Virus record (IMG/VR): IMGVR_UViG_3300030339_001052
Coordinates: 62,001-126,000 of that record
Source: a virus
Length of the DNA: 64,000 nucleotides
Direction: 5' to 3' (one strand)
The position numbers were made by a program, and so were the translations under genes. Within the stretch, counting starts at the first letter, position 1. The number at the start of each line of letters is the position of its first letter. The notes under the pieces were generated by a model that did no database searches, had not been told where the DNA came from, and saw only the letters and a program-made list of their open reading frames with translations. Shown here one piece after another: positions 1-9,732 of this stretch.

Positions 1-126
1 ATTAATGTAAAAATTGATAGAGGTGTAAATTCGACTTTTGAAAAGAATTTAAAATTAGGTGATATTAGGACATTAGATGATTTAACAAAATATGGTAATG
101 GATTTTTTAAAATAAAGGATAATTAA
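1..126 (+). CDS. C-terminal end of an unidentified protein, 5' part outside the window
   Basis: The frame is open from base 1 to a TAA at 124-126 and gives 41 residues ending in KIKDN. The next gene starts 8 bp later on the same strand and belongs to the virion-like cluster, so this is probably another structural protein. No family can be named from so short a piece. Confidence 0.6.
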   Translation: MNVKIDRGVNSTFEKNLKLGDIRTLDDLTKYGNGFFKIKDN

Positions 127-134
127 TATAAATA

Positions 135-1019
135 ATGGCAAGTAGCTACGGAATTAATAGAGCCGCTGATTTTAACCCAGCAACAGATGCTGAGATCTTT
201 TGGTCTTACAGTGAGAATAGAAGTATTGTTAATGATAATTATCAAACAGACAATATAACCAAATTTTTATCAGCGCAATTAGCGCCTGGTTCAACAGTAA
301 ATCCTATTGGTGGAATATATAATTTAAAACTACCTTTAGATATTTTTAATAAAGTAGGTATTTATAATATATATATTAGACCAAAACAAGTAGAAGTTAA
401 CATACAAGATATCGGTATTTTATCTGCATATCCAAATATTAGGGGTATTATTTTAAAATCTTCTGATTTAATTGGTATTTCAGTTGGTAACGATACACTT
501 TCTGGTTATAGAATTGAATATTACGATTCCATTGGTAATAAAGTAAGTAATTTATTTAGGATAATAACATCAAATAATAGATGTGAACCAGTTAATCAAA
601 ATATTATAAGCACTAGTCAAAAATCTGTTAGCTATAGATTTAATGATAGTTCTGATTTATTATTTTTAACTGTAACACCATCATCGGCAACAAATGCGAA
701 TCCAAATTCAATACCATACATAGGGAATAGTGGAACAAAGATTATATTAAGTAATACTTTTTTTAATCCAGTACTATTAGAAATAGAATTAACTAATAAT
801 GATATTGAGTCGTTATATACATCGATAAACGGAAATCAAATAAGAACACTAGACAATGGGTTAATAACCACATATGATAATAGTAATAATATATTTAGTC
901 AAGCAGAACATTATGTAATCAAAGAATCTGCCACTGGAAAACCAGTATTTGAAGTGAAAGAAAACAAAACAAATATTGATTTCACACAAGACCATAACAC
1001 AATAATTGGAAACGCATAA
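135..1019 (+). CDS. Probable virion structural protein, 294 aa
   Basis: I do not recognise the family. The protein is rich in Asn, Ser, Thr and Ile, lacks Cys, has no signal peptide or membrane segment, and reads like a beta-rich tail or baseplate component. It starts 8 bp after the previous gene and stops 4 bp before the next long gene at 1024, in a tight same-strand cluster. The structural role is inferred from composition and from the tail-like neighbour downstream. Confidence 0.6.
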   Translation: MASSYGINRAADFNPATDAEIFWSYSENRSIVNDNYQTDNITKFLSAQLAPGSTVNPIGGIYNLKLPLDIFNKVGIYNIYIRPKQVEVNIQDIGILSAYPNIRGIILKSSDLIGISVGNDTLSGYRIEYYDSIGNKVSNLFRIITSNNRCEPVNQNIISTSQKSVSYRFNDSSDLLFLTVTPSSATNANPNSIPYIGNSGTKIILSNTFFNPVLLEIELTNNDIESLYTSINGNQIRTLDNGLITTYDNSNNIFSQAEHYVIKESATGKPVFEVKENKTNIDFTQDHNTIIGNA

Positions 1020-1023
1020 AAAA

Positions 1024-3690
1024 ATGGCTAAGAAATACACAAAATCATTTTCTAATTATATAAAAAAAAGTAATCCGATAGCTACAAATAGTGGGACCAT
1101 TTTAGAAAATGACCTCCTTACTTATGGTGAACCATATAATTACGTTAATAAAAATTTAACTATTAGAACAGAGGGTGGTTTTACATTTATAACAAATACA
1201 GACACTACCGATAAAAAAGAATATACAAACGGTGAATTTACTGGTAAATACACATTAAATGATTTATTATCTATACCAGATACAGGCAAAACCCCATTAG
1301 ATAAAAATATTTTAAATGTTAAGTTAACACCAGAAAAAACTTATATAAATTTTAAAAAATCATATTTTGATTTATCTAAATTTTGTTATTATGGTTCAAC
1401 AAATGATTTAATTAGATCTTCGGTAGAAGATATTATTAATAGATTTCCAGGTGGGTTATTTATTAGTGATAGTTCAATTATTAGTGGTAACAATACAAAA
1501 ATTATAACAATACCAATATCGAATATATCCAATCCATTTAACTTAAATTTATTAAGTTATGAATATGATAGAAATTTATCATATGATTTAAAAACATTAG
1601 CTACTTCTTATTCAGATTACATTATATTAACTGAAGATAATCAAACGGCATCGATTACTGGGTTTACTAGTTCAGGAAGTAATATTATTATAGATTTAGA
1701 TAAGGTAATATCACTCAGTACTTCATTTCACATTAAACCGTCATTAAAAAAACAAGATGAATTTTTTGATAGTTTAGATGATTTTCAAAGTACGTTATTA
1801 AACAGAAAAACACAACCAAAATATAAATCGACATTTAAAATCCCAGAAGAAACAGAAGACGGTATTTCAAGTAATTATCGTGATTTTATTTGGCGAACAT
1901 ATGATGGGTATAATATAGATATCACATCAGTAGATTACGAATTATTCATACAAGAATTAATAGATAGTTCAATTTTAGTAGATGAAAAATATTCTGATAA
2001 TATATATCGAATGATGACCCACGATTCCATTAAAAACATGGATTCAACATATCAAAAGGTTATAGATAATGAGCTATTAGAAGAATATGTAGCTGGAGGT
2101 ACAAAGATTCAATCACTTTTGAGGATTTACGGACGTTTTTATGATGAAGTTAAAAAATATGCTGAAGGTATAGCTTTTACAAATAATATATCCTATGATA
2201 AAAAGGATAATATTCCAGAAAAATATTTACAGGGAAAGGTAAATTCATTAGGATGGGAAAGTCCATCATTATTAAATATATTCCCAGAAACAGGTGTAAC
2301 ATCCAATAAAATATTTCGTGGTTGTGATGGTAATTTTAATTTATTGGAATGTACTAATGAATTAAATAGACGTATAATTTTATCATCTAAAAGTATTAGT
2401 AGCTCGAAAGGCACGAGAGCATCAATTAGAAAAATATTTGGTATGTTCGGTATCGATGAAAGTATTTACGATGTTCGCGAATACACACAGAAAGTAGATA
2501 ATTATATAACAGGTACAACCCTACAAAATATTATAACTCTAAATGAAAAATTAAGGTTAAACGAGATTGAAAATTTATATGGTTCACAACAAATAATAAG
2601 CGATGATATTTTATTAACAGGTGTGAACGTAGGGACATTTGTAATGTCACCAAAAGGTTCAATGAATTATACTCATACAGGTGATACGGCTACCGATTTA
2701 GATTTCGATGAACATTTTTCCATAATAGAGCATACATATGGATACCCAAAAGCAAGAGTAAATTCAAATGAATTTTATTTTCAACAAATGGGTGGGTGGT
2801 ATAGAGAGACAGGTGGTCAGCACACCGACCTAACAGGTAATACATATGTTACTAATATAACAAGTGGAAATAACCCTCATACTGGTAATGGTAGCTATGA
2901 TTATGGCTTTAATTATATTGATCAATTTACGAATTTATTTAAAACAGATATTGATAAACAAGGTAATTATCCAAGTATTGATTTAACTGAATATACGAAT
3001 AGTATAGGTTTTAATATAAATTCAATAAAAACAGTTGATAATAATAAAATTAAATGGATTGGAGACCAAAATTACATTGGTGGGAAGAATATATTAACAG
3101 ATGATTTTTATCGTAATATATTAACAGACACTGGTGATTTAATATATATTGATAGTAATAATAACATATCAGATAGTAAATTAACTCTAAATTTAAAGAA
3201 CTTTGTTATTGGTATTAACGCTAAAAAAGCTAAAGAATTATTTTATGCTGGTAATATGATAGGAAAAACTGGTATATCAGAAGAAGAAATATTTATTTCA
3301 ATAAAGAACCTTATATTACCATATTTAGAACATGTAATACCTTCATCAGCCATTTTTGATTTTGTGTTAATTAACACAGATACACCTAAATGGGTATTAG
3401 TAGATAAATATTGTGGTAGAACAAATGATATAAATCAAAATTTCAATGGACAAACTATTTTAAGGTATAAAAACATGAACTATTTTGATGAAACATCAAC
3501 TGGATTTACAAGCGACCTAACTAATTTAATAAAAAAAGATTTTGGTGATATGTTCGTTCAAATACCAGCACACCCTAAAGACACTATAGTTGGATTCGAA
3601 CGAGAAATTCTATTTACTGGTGATAATGGTAGTTGTCAAAGAGATGAGTCACCGAAATGGATTGAAAAAACAGATTTATTTAATTTTTAA
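1024..3690 (+). CDS. Large virion structural protein, probably tail or baseplate, 888 aa
   Basis: The protein is long, Asn/Ser/Thr/Tyr-rich and without membrane segments. Around residues 460-480 it has an SSSKGTRASIRKIFGMFGI stretch, similar to the KGT...FG segment seen in phage tail and baseplate proteins related to P2 gpI; this is a resemblance by eye. An ATG at 1006 would overlap the previous gene by 14 bp; ATG 1024 gives a MAKKYTK start just after that gene ends and is preferred. It probably acts in the virion with the flanking genes. The exact position in the particle is not resolved. Confidence 0.65.
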   Translation: MAKKYTKSFSNYIKKSNPIATNSGTILENDLLTYGEPYNYVNKNLTIRTEGGFTFITNTDTTDKKEYTNGEFTGKYTLNDLLSIPDTGKTPLDKNILNVKLTPEKTYINFKKSYFDLSKFCYYGSTNDLIRSSVEDIINRFPGGLFISDSSIISGNNTKIITIPISNISNPFNLNLLSYEYDRNLSYDLKTLATSYSDYIILTEDNQTASITGFTSSGSNIIIDLDKVISLSTSFHIKPSLKKQDEFFDSLDDFQSTLLNRKTQPKYKSTFKIPEETEDGISSNYRDFIWRTYDGYNIDITSVDYELFIQELIDSSILVDEKYSDNIYRMMTHDSIKNMDSTYQKVIDNELLEEYVAGGTKIQSLLRIYGRFYDEVKKYAEGIAFTNNISYDKKDNIPEKYLQGKVNSLGWESPSLLNIFPETGVTSNKIFRGCDGNFNLLECTNELNRRIILSSKSISSSKGTRASIRKIFGMFGIDESIYDVREYTQKVDNYITGTTLQNIITLNEKLRLNEIENLYGSQQIISDDILLTGVNVGTFVMSPKGSMNYTHTGDTATDLDFDEHFSIIEHTYGYPKARVNSNEFYFQQMGGWYRETGGQHTDLTGNTYVTNITSGNNPHTGNGSYDYGFNYIDQFTNLFKTDIDKQGNYPSIDLTEYTNSIGFNINSIKTVDNNKIKWIGDQNYIGGKNILTDDFYRNILTDTGDLIYIDSNNNISDSKLTLNLKNFVIGINAKKAKELFYAGNMIGKTGISEEEIFISIKNLILPYLEHVIPSSAIFDFVLINTDTPKWVLVDKYCGRTNDINQNFNGQTILRYKNMNYFDETSTGFTSDLTNLIKKDFGDMFVQIPAHPKDTIVGFEREILFTGDNGSCQRDESPKWIEKTDLFNF

Positions 3691-3694
3691 CGTT

Positions 3695-4270
3695 ATGATA
3701 AACACAATGATAAAAGATGTAAGTGGTGGGGTATGTTTAATCAAAAAATACATTTATTCAACATATATTCAAGATTTAACTTGTAATTGCGAGGATGTAG
3801 TTACAAGGAATATAATTACATATTTACCTATGGGTGTCTATGTTAAACCATTTTATAATTCAAATATAAATTATTCTATCAACAATAGAGATAACTCAAT
3901 CTATCTACAAGTAAATTCAATTTCAGAATTTGCTGAATCTTATATATCGGATTTAGTTACAACAGGGTATACAAGCACAGATGATAGTGGATTTGAGAAT
4001 AGAGTGATATACGACCAAGAATCTGATAGATATTATTATTTTGAAAATATATTAAATTCACCAAATTGTCAATTAAATGATACTTCTATGTGGGCTATAG
4101 TAGATAATAATGGGTTATTATTTAATGGTGTTGGTGATAATTATTATTATACAGAGTTAAATGAGTGTGGAATTGCTACTGGTAATAAATATATATATCT
4201 TTCCGACATCAACCCAAATTCATTAACATATGGCCAAACCAAAACAATTTTAAAGTGTTATATGGTATAA
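3695..4270 (+). CDS. Hypothetical protein at the end of the structural cluster, 191 aa
   Basis: The frame is open further upstream, to 3590, but that part overlaps the previous gene by 100 bp. The ATG at 3695, 4 bp after the previous stop, is a better start (MINTMIKDV...). The protein has CNC and CLI cysteines, many Tyr and Asn and no clear domain. A promoter follows it, so it closes the structural run. Function unknown; virion-related by context only. Confidence 0.6.
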   Translation: MINTMIKDVSGGVCLIKKYIYSTYIQDLTCNCEDVVTRNIITYLPMGVYVKPFYNSNINYSINNRDNSIYLQVNSISEFAESYISDLVTTGYTSTDDSGFENRVIYDQESDRYYYFENILNSPNCQLNDTSMWAIVDNNGLLFNGVGDNYYYTELNECGIATGNKYIYLSDINPNSLTYGQTKTILKCYMV

Positions 4271-4286
4271 TTATATTAAAAGCAAC

Positions 4287-4317
4287 TTGTTTTTCTTGAT
4301 TCTTTTACGTACATTTG
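4287..4317 (+). promoter_or_regulatory. Bacteroidota-type promoter for the gp46-like ATPase and sigma factor genes
   Basis: TTG at 4287-4289 (within AACTTGTTTTTC) and TACATTTG at 4310-4317 are separated by exactly 20 bp. This fits the Bacteroidota housekeeping promoter (about -33 TTG, -7 TAnnTTTG). It lies 28 bp upstream of ATG 4346. Confidence 0.85.
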
Positions 4318-4345
4318 TAAAAATTAATCAATATAATAAGTTTAT

Positions 4346-6763
4346 ATGTCAGTAAATAATAAATATAGAGTTAAAGTAGGGAAGAAATCAAAAATCAATG
4401 TTGAATGGAACGACAATCCAATTAACTATTCTCATGAATCAAAAAAACATATTATATCGACATTTGCCGATAGATATGGAATACCAAAAGAATCGGTAAA
4501 AGTTTCTTTTAATGCGATCAAATTAAATGAAAAAGGAGAACAAATAGATGTTTCGTCCGAGGTTATAAATAATATTCAAGATCCAAAATTTCAATTAAAA
4601 CTATTTAATGATTACATTATCGATAATAAAATCGAGAATATTGATTTTGAACATATAAAGGTTATTGATTCTGAGATAAATTCCAAAATTGATTACGATG
4701 TTTATGAAAAGTTTAGAAAATCTGAATTGGAATGGATTGAATGGAGCAATTTCCTAAGTTACGGTCCAGATAATAGGTTTGATTATACAGACTTAAAAGG
4801 CTTAATTCTTTTGAATGGTAGTATAGACGGAGTAACTAGTGGAAATCAAAACGGAAAAACTAGTTTCGCTATGGATTTAGTATCATTTTTATACTTCGGA
4901 AAAACTCAAAAGCCATACACGTTATCAGAATGTTTCAATAAATATTTAGATGTTACAACCTTTAATGTATGTGGTGGTATTAAAATAGACGGGTTAACTT
5001 ATGTAATTGAACGAGTAGTTACAAGAGCAAAAAAACGTACTGGTGAATGGGGAGATGCATCACAAAAGGTTAAATATTACCAAATAATAAATGGTGAAAA
5101 GGAAGAATTAACGGATTCTATTTCAAACGAACAGGGTGAGTATTCAGTAAAAACCAATAAAATAATAAAAGAAGCTATCGGTAACGAAAAAGATTTTGGA
5201 ATGATTGTAATGACAACTGCTACTGATCTATTCTCTCTAATTGAAATGGGTAAAACAGAAACAGGTAAATTATTATCTAAATGGGTAGGATTATCACCAC
5301 TGGAGGAAAAAGATAAATTTGCAAAGGATAAATATAAAGAATTTGAAAAAGGTTTAAAATCAAAGTTATATGATAAAATAGAATTAACTTCGGTAATTGA
5401 AAACAATAATATCTCTATCAAAACAAATAATGAAAATATTAATTTATCGAAAACCAGAGTTACTGAGCTAAATAAGTTAACAGAAATCGAACAGCAATCC
5501 AAGGACACATTATTACTTTCAAAAAAACAAATCGATCAAAATATATTAAAATTAGATATTAATACGGTAAACGGTAGAATTGAAAAAATAAAACAAGAAG
5601 GTGCATCTAAACGATTAGAATTAGCTGGATATAAATCAGAGTTTGAACTATTAAAAGATATTACATTCGATGAAATTATTTATAAGGGTAAGATTAATTT
5701 AGATAAAGAAATTTCAATTGAAATAAGTAATATAAAAAATAAAATTACCACATTAAAATTAACAAACGAAAATTTAACTAAAAGCGAGTTTTGCCCAACA
5801 TGTAAAAGGAAATATGATGGTTTGGATAATTCTGGTGCAATATCACAAAACGAATTAAAAATAGAAGAATTAAAAAAATCTGGAATAACATCAGCTAATA
5901 ATTTAAATACAACTAAATCTGAAATTATTGAATTAGAAAATAATAAAAAAACTTTCGATAAAAAAGCAAAATTAATAGGTTTAATTGAAATAATACCAGT
6001 CCAAATTCAAAATTTATTATCTCAATACAAAGAAAATGAACAAAAAATTAAAGATTTTAATGAAAATAAGGGTGCAATTGAAAAGAATAATCAGATAGAT
6101 ATCAGTCTAATAAACATCAATGCAAAAATTAGATCACTTACAATAGAAAGAGATGCCAAATTAAGAGAAATTGAAAATTTCGAAAGGAATATTGTTGAAT
6201 TAGATAAAAAAATTAAAACAAATGAGTTATTAATTAAAGAAATTAATACTGAAGCTATTTTAATCAGAGATTGGAAAGCTTATTTAGAAATGGTTGGTAA
6301 AAATGGTATTTCGAAAATGGTGTTAAAGAAAACACTACCAATTATAAATTCCGAATTAAGTAGACTTTTGGAAGATGTTTGTGATTTTGACATTGAAGTT
6401 GCTTTAACAGATAAAAACGAGGTAGTTTTTAATATAATTAAAGATGATGTGGCATCAAGTTTGGGCGGTGCGTCTGGTTTCGAAAAAACAGCATCGGCGC
6501 TGGCTTTAAGATGTGTTCTTGGGAATATATCAACAATGCCAAGACCAAACTTTTTAATTTTAGATGAAATTCTTGGCGGAGTTGCGAGTGAGAACTATGA
6601 TAACATGAGAGAAATGTATAAGAAAATTGAAAAGGATTATCAATTCATTTTACACGTCACCCATCTGGATTCTATTAAGGATTGGCATAGCACTACCGTC
6701 CGAATCGACAAACAGAAAAATATTTCATCCGCTAAAATAGAAATTAATGGTAATAACCAATAA
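4346..6763 (+). CDS. SbcC/Rad50-like recombination ATPase (T4 gp46-like), 805 aa
   Basis: This is the ATPase subunit of an SbcCD/Mre11-Rad50-type nuclease used in phage recombination and replication. A P-loop GNQNGKTS lies near residue 166, after an unusually long N-terminal extension of about 140 residues. Long Lys/Glu/Ile-rich coiled coils follow, with a zinc-hook FCPTCK near residue 482. The ABC signature SLGGASGFEK is near 704 and the Walker B FLILDE near 735. It starts just after a promoter and its stop is 3 bp before the sigma factor gene, so the two are probably co-transcribed. The nuclease partner (gp47/SbcD) is not adjacent; the metallophosphoesterase at 23294 is a distant and uncertain candidate. 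Confidence 0.85.
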   Translation: MSVNNKYRVKVGKKSKINVEWNDNPINYSHESKKHIISTFADRYGIPKESVKVSFNAIKLNEKGEQIDVSSEVINNIQDPKFQLKLFNDYIIDNKIENIDFEHIKVIDSEINSKIDYDVYEKFRKSELEWIEWSNFLSYGPDNRFDYTDLKGLILLNGSIDGVTSGNQNGKTSFAMDLVSFLYFGKTQKPYTLSECFNKYLDVTTFNVCGGIKIDGLTYVIERVVTRAKKRTGEWGDASQKVKYYQIINGEKEELTDSISNEQGEYSVKTNKIIKEAIGNEKDFGMIVMTTATDLFSLIEMGKTETGKLLSKWVGLSPLEEKDKFAKDKYKEFEKGLKSKLYDKIELTSVIENNNISIKTNNENINLSKTRVTELNKLTEIEQQSKDTLLLSKKQIDQNILKLDINTVNGRIEKIKQEGASKRLELAGYKSEFELLKDITFDEIIYKGKINLDKEISIEISNIKNKITTLKLTNENLTKSEFCPTCKRKYDGLDNSGAISQNELKIEELKKSGITSANNLNTTKSEIIELENNKKTFDKKAKLIGLIEIIPVQIQNLLSQYKENEQKIKDFNENKGAIEKNNQIDISLININAKIRSLTIERDAKLREIENFERNIVELDKKIKTNELLIKEINTEAILIRDWKAYLEMVGKNGISKMVLKKTLPIINSELSRLLEDVCDFDIEVALTDKNEVVFNIIKDDVASSLGGASGFEKTASALALRCVLGNISTMPRPNFLILDEILGGVASENYDNMREMYKKIEKDYQFILHVTHLDSIKDWHSTTVRIDKQKNISSAKIEINGNNQ

Positions 6764-6766
6764 AAA

Positions 6767-7501
6767 ATGAGAGAAGAATTAAAAGAGTATAATGTTCTAA
6801 AGCAATATGGCCTTGAAATGAAAAAATTTTCAAGAATTAATTTAAAAGAGGAAAAACAATTAAGTAAAGCAATTCAAAAAGGAGATCTAAAATCAAGAGA
6901 TAAGCTGGTCACTTCAAATTTAAAATTAGTCCCATATATTGCATCAATGTATAAAGATAGAGGTGTAGAATATAAAGATCTAGTTTGTGAGGGAAATAGA
7001 GGTCTTATACTCGCAGCAAATAAGTTTGACTATAAGATTGGTACTAAATTTTCTACATACGCTTACTGGCAAATTAAAGAGGCAATTACGTCATCCATTA
7101 AAAACGAGGGTAAGTGGTTAGAAATACGAGAGCCAAATTTTAAATTTGATATTATGACTAATGGAGTAGAAGTGCTTAATGAATTAGATAAAGATGTAAA
7201 CGATATTAGTATAGATAAAACAATAAAATCATCTATTCAAAGCTTTTCAGATGATGAAAATGAAAAAGCTGAATTTGAGGCAATTGAAGACATGTTTAAA
7301 AGTGTGTTATTTTATTTAGATGAACTTAGCCCAAGAGAATCTACCATTGTTAAACATTATTTCGGAATTGAAGAACATGATGAATTAAATATTACTGAAT
7401 TATCTAAAATGTATAATATCTCATATATGCGAATTTCTAAAATAATTGATGAGTCGATTCGTAAAATTAGGTGTAAATATTTAGAAAAAACCGTTTTTTG
7501 A
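6767..7501 (+). CDS. Phage-encoded sigma-70 family sigma factor, 244 aa
   Basis: The protein resembles a shortened RpoD. Region 1.2/2.1-like helices (residues 20-60) are followed by region 2 with DLVCEGNRGLILAANKFD and FSTYAYWQIKEAI (about 70-110). A short region 3 and a region 4 helix-turn-helix follow (LSPRESTIVKHYFG to IDESIRKIRCKYLE, about 180-240). It should direct host RNA polymerase to phage promoters. It sits in one unit with the gp46-like gene. The next genes at 7527 and 8066 carry the near-identical motif CTATTTATA(A/T)TAAAAATA, a likely but unproven target. Confidence 0.88.
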   Translation: MREELKEYNVLKQYGLEMKKFSRINLKEEKQLSKAIQKGDLKSRDKLVTSNLKLVPYIASMYKDRGVEYKDLVCEGNRGLILAANKFDYKIGTKFSTYAYWQIKEAITSSIKNEGKWLEIREPNFKFDIMTNGVEVLNELDKDVNDISIDKTIKSSIQSFSDDENEKAEFEAIEDMFKSVLFYLDELSPRESTIVKHYFGIEEHDELNITELSKMYNISYMRISKIIDESIRKIRCKYLEKTVF

Positions 7502-7502
7502 A

Positions 7503-7520
7503 CTATTTATAATAAAAATA
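7503..7520 (+). promoter_or_regulatory. Second-class promoter candidate (CTATTTATAATAAAAATA)
   Basis: The 18-nt block differs at one base from the block at 8034-8051 and lies 6 bp upstream of ATG 7527. The same core recurs in front of genes on both strands. It is unlike the TTG/TAnnTTTG class and may be read with the phage sigma factor encoded just upstream (inference). Confidence 0.5.
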
Positions 7521-7526
7521 AGTAAA

Positions 7527-7976
7527 ATGACTAAAAATAGTAACGTGGTACTTTTAAACGAATCGGATATTACCAGAAAAATGTGTCAAACACTACGTCG
7601 ATTAACAGAAGAGTTTGAAACAGCAGACCCATCCAACAATGATACCTCAAATACAATTGTAATTCCAGAGAGTGATCCATATTTTATGGAATTAAAGGCT
7701 AACTTACAGAAATTTGTTGGGGCAGTTAAAACAGACTCTAATTCATTAATAGTTTATACAGCGGATAGTGATGTTGTGTTTAATGGTGAAATTACGGGAA
7801 TGAACAATTTAAAATTTCAATTCAGATATAATGATCAAAGTGGTGGATTATATATTTGGGGTGATTCTGTTTTACTATCAAAAGACACATCTGATAAACT
7901 TGGTAAACTCGTAGTTTTAAAAGACCAGTGGAAAACATATTGGGATGAAAAATTGGGGGATTATCAAAATAAATAA
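7527..7976 (+). CDS. Hypothetical protein, 149 aa
   Basis: Not recognised. Soluble and mixed alpha/beta, with a Thr/Ser/Asn-rich spacer around residues 35-48 and a C-terminal beta-rich half containing GGLYIWGDSV. It has its own second-class promoter motif upstream and a terminator hairpin downstream, so it may form a single-gene unit, possibly expressed late. Confidence 0.6.
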   Translation: MTKNSNVVLLNESDITRKMCQTLRRLTEEFETADPSNNDTSNTIVIPESDPYFMELKANLQKFVGAVKTDSNSLIVYTADSDVVFNGEITGMNNLKFQFRYNDQSGGLYIWGDSVLLSKDTSDKLGKLVVLKDQWKTYWDEKLGDYQNK

Positions 7977-7997
7977 TTATTTTATTTATATAGTTAA

Positions 7998-8023
7998 AAA
8001 GTTAGAGAAATCTAGCTTTTTTT
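7998..8023 (+). terminator. Rho-independent terminator after the 149-aa gene
   Basis: A 9-bp stem AAAGTTAGA/TCTAGCTTT (one G-T pair) closes a GAAA tetraloop and is followed by a run of T. Confidence 0.8.
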
Positions 8024-8033
8024 ATTTTACATA

Positions 8034-8051
8034 CTATTTATATTAAAAATA
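8034..8051 (+). promoter_or_regulatory. Second-class promoter candidate (CTATTTATATTAAAAATA)
   Basis: Nearly identical to the block at 7503-7520. It lies after a terminator and 14 bp upstream of ATG 8066, which supports a real transcription start here. Confidence 0.5.
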
Positions 8052-8065
8052 TATTAAAATAATAT

Positions 8066-8272
8066 ATGGAACCGAACAGATTAAAACAATTAATTAAAGA
8101 AGAATTTTCAAAGCCTGAAATTATTAGTTTAATTAGAGATGAAAACGCAAAGCAATTAAAATCAAAAGATTTTGAAGCAAGAACAAAGGTAATTTCAGCC
8201 AAAGTAATAGAGGAGTTATATAAACTATTATGGCAACGTAAAAATTTCTGGGCCGATACAATAAATAAATAA
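8066..8272 (+). CDS. Hypothetical small helical protein, 68 aa
   Basis: Predicted all-helical and charged (RLKQLIKEEF...), with a C-terminal LLWQRKNFW. The N-terminal LKQLIKEE pattern is similar to short proteins common in large phages. It follows a second-class promoter motif and is 7 bp from the next gene. Function unknown. Confidence 0.55.
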   Translation: MEPNRLKQLIKEEFSKPEIISLIRDENAKQLKSKDFEARTKVISAKVIEELYKLLWQRKNFWADTINK

Positions 8273-8279
8273 TTAACTA

Positions 8280-8735
8280 ATGAACATACTTATTAATAAA
8301 GATAATTTAATGATATTAAAAGAGTCTATTGAAGCTCAAAAAATATCAAGAGATGAGTTCATTAAAGAAGTAAAATCTTTTTTATATGAAATGCTTTCAA
8401 ATAATCATACAATAAATAAAGGTAATTTCTGGGGTTTAAATGGATTAAGAAATAGCGAAGTATTAAATAAGTTACTGAGATTTGGTCTAGTTGAAAGAAA
8501 GTTAGAATTATCAGAGGATACAGGTTTAACAGAGATTAAATTAATGGTTCCAAAGAAAAATTTCGAACGAAAAGTTGATAGATTATATTATGATATGTTT
8601 CCAGAACAAGAACTTGTAACTGAAGATGGTGAAGGTGGTGGAGATATGGGTGGAGTAAATACGTGTAGTTCAGTTGGTGGTAGCTTTGAAATTCCGTTTA
8701 TGTCACCAATCAATAGAAAAATAGGTGGATTATGA
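8280..8735 (+). CDS. Hypothetical protein, 151 aa
   Basis: The N-terminal two thirds are helical and charged; the last 40 residues are Gly-rich and low in charge (GEGGGDMGG, then SSVGGSFEIPFMSP). The 7-bp gap to the previous gene suggests co-transcription. The tail looks flexible and could be a virion-associated or peptide-like segment, but there is no family match. Confidence 0.55.
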   Translation: MNILINKDNLMILKESIEAQKISRDEFIKEVKSFLYEMLSNNHTINKGNFWGLNGLRNSEVLNKLLRFGLVERKLELSEDTGLTEIKLMVPKKNFERKVDRLYYDMFPEQELVTEDGEGGGDMGGVNTCSSVGGSFEIPFMSPINRKIGGL

Positions 8736-8768
8736 AAATAATTTTCAAAAAAATAGTATAAATAATAA

Positions 8769-8786
8769 TATTTATATACTTATAAT
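8769..8786 (+). promoter_or_regulatory. Weak second-class promoter candidate
   Basis: TATTTATATACTTATAAT keeps the TATTTATA core but diverges after it. It is in the 100-bp gap before ATG 8840, which otherwise holds only AT-rich sequence. Confidence 0.3.
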
Positions 8787-8839
8787 AAAAGTAATTTATT
8801 ACAATAGTTAATTGAAAATAAAACGAAAATAAAAATTAT

Positions 8840-9682
8840 ATGGAAACCATCTTAACTGGAAAACAATTACGTGAAATGATTGGAGAAGGTATCTCTGAAT
8901 TCAAGCCAGTTCTTGGTCCAGGTGTTACTGATAAAAATAAAAAATCCAATATCGAATCCAATAAAAATACATTAGAATACACTGGTGCAACCACTAAAAA
9001 AAATATTGGTGATGAAAGCAATCCAGTTAAATTCAATGATGCTAAAGGTGATATAAATAACAATAAAACAAATTTAGATCTTGAGTTTCCTAGTGATCCT
9101 GGTGACAAATGGAAAGAACGTGTAAAAAAAGGCATCGAAGGTGACCCATCAATGGGTAATAGTGTAGATAAAGAGGATGCAGCTACGAGCGATAAAGGGA
9201 ATAAAGAATATTATAAAGCAGCTGATAAATCAAGCGAAGATAAAACAGATAAAGAGCATATTCTAAAAAGCACAGGTCTGGTTTCGAAATTTATTGATTT
9301 ACCAAAGAAGCCTACCGCATTTGAGAGTGTAGATTTAACTAAAACACTACGTTTGAATTTTAAAAACACTCAATTTTTAGGTGAAAGTCATATGCTTAGT
9401 TTAATCCCAGAAGATTATAAAAAAGATGGGTGTAATTTCATTATGAAAGATAAAAATCAAAATGAATATTTAATAGCCTGGAAAATAAATGGCTTAATAA
9501 ATGAGGCTGTAATTAAGGGGTATGAAAATAAAATTAAATTAGCCGAAGAATTTAATAGAATTAAAAAGTTATATAATTACGATAGTAAAGAACAATTTGG
9601 AACACCAACTAACGAACAAAGGAAACAAGAAGATTCACAAATACAAAAAGGAATAGAAAAGATGCGTAGTTTGTTGGATTAG
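8840..9682 (+). CDS. Hypothetical hydrophilic protein, 280 aa
   Basis: The first 140 residues are low-complexity and very rich in Lys, Asp, Asn, Ser and Gly, probably disordered. The C-terminal half is more ordered, with helices rich in Lys and Glu and an LGESHMLSLIPEDYK segment. No signal peptide or membrane segment. The layout, disordered head and structured tail, fits a virion-internal or scaffold-like protein, but that is a guess. Confidence 0.55.
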   Translation: METILTGKQLREMIGEGISEFKPVLGPGVTDKNKKSNIESNKNTLEYTGATTKKNIGDESNPVKFNDAKGDINNNKTNLDLEFPSDPGDKWKERVKKGIEGDPSMGNSVDKEDAATSDKGNKEYYKAADKSSEDKTDKEHILKSTGLVSKFIDLPKKPTAFESVDLTKTLRLNFKNTQFLGESHMLSLIPEDYKKDGCNFIMKDKNQNEYLIAWKINGLINEAVIKGYENKIKLAEEFNRIKKLYNYDSKEQFGTPTNEQRKQEDSQIQKGIEKMRSLLD

Positions 9683-9732
9683 AATTCCATATTTTCTCAT
9701 CATTAAAATAAAATATAAGCTGAGTTAAAAAA

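Noticed and set aside
1006-1023. Upstream ATG for the 888-aa structural protein
   Set aside because: It would overlap the previous gene by 14 bp; the ATG at 1024 follows that gene directly and gives a typical basic start.
5077-5508. Minus-strand open frame of 143 codons inside the gp46-like gene
   Set aside because: It lies fully within a well-supported coding region, has AT-driven composition and no promoter motif.
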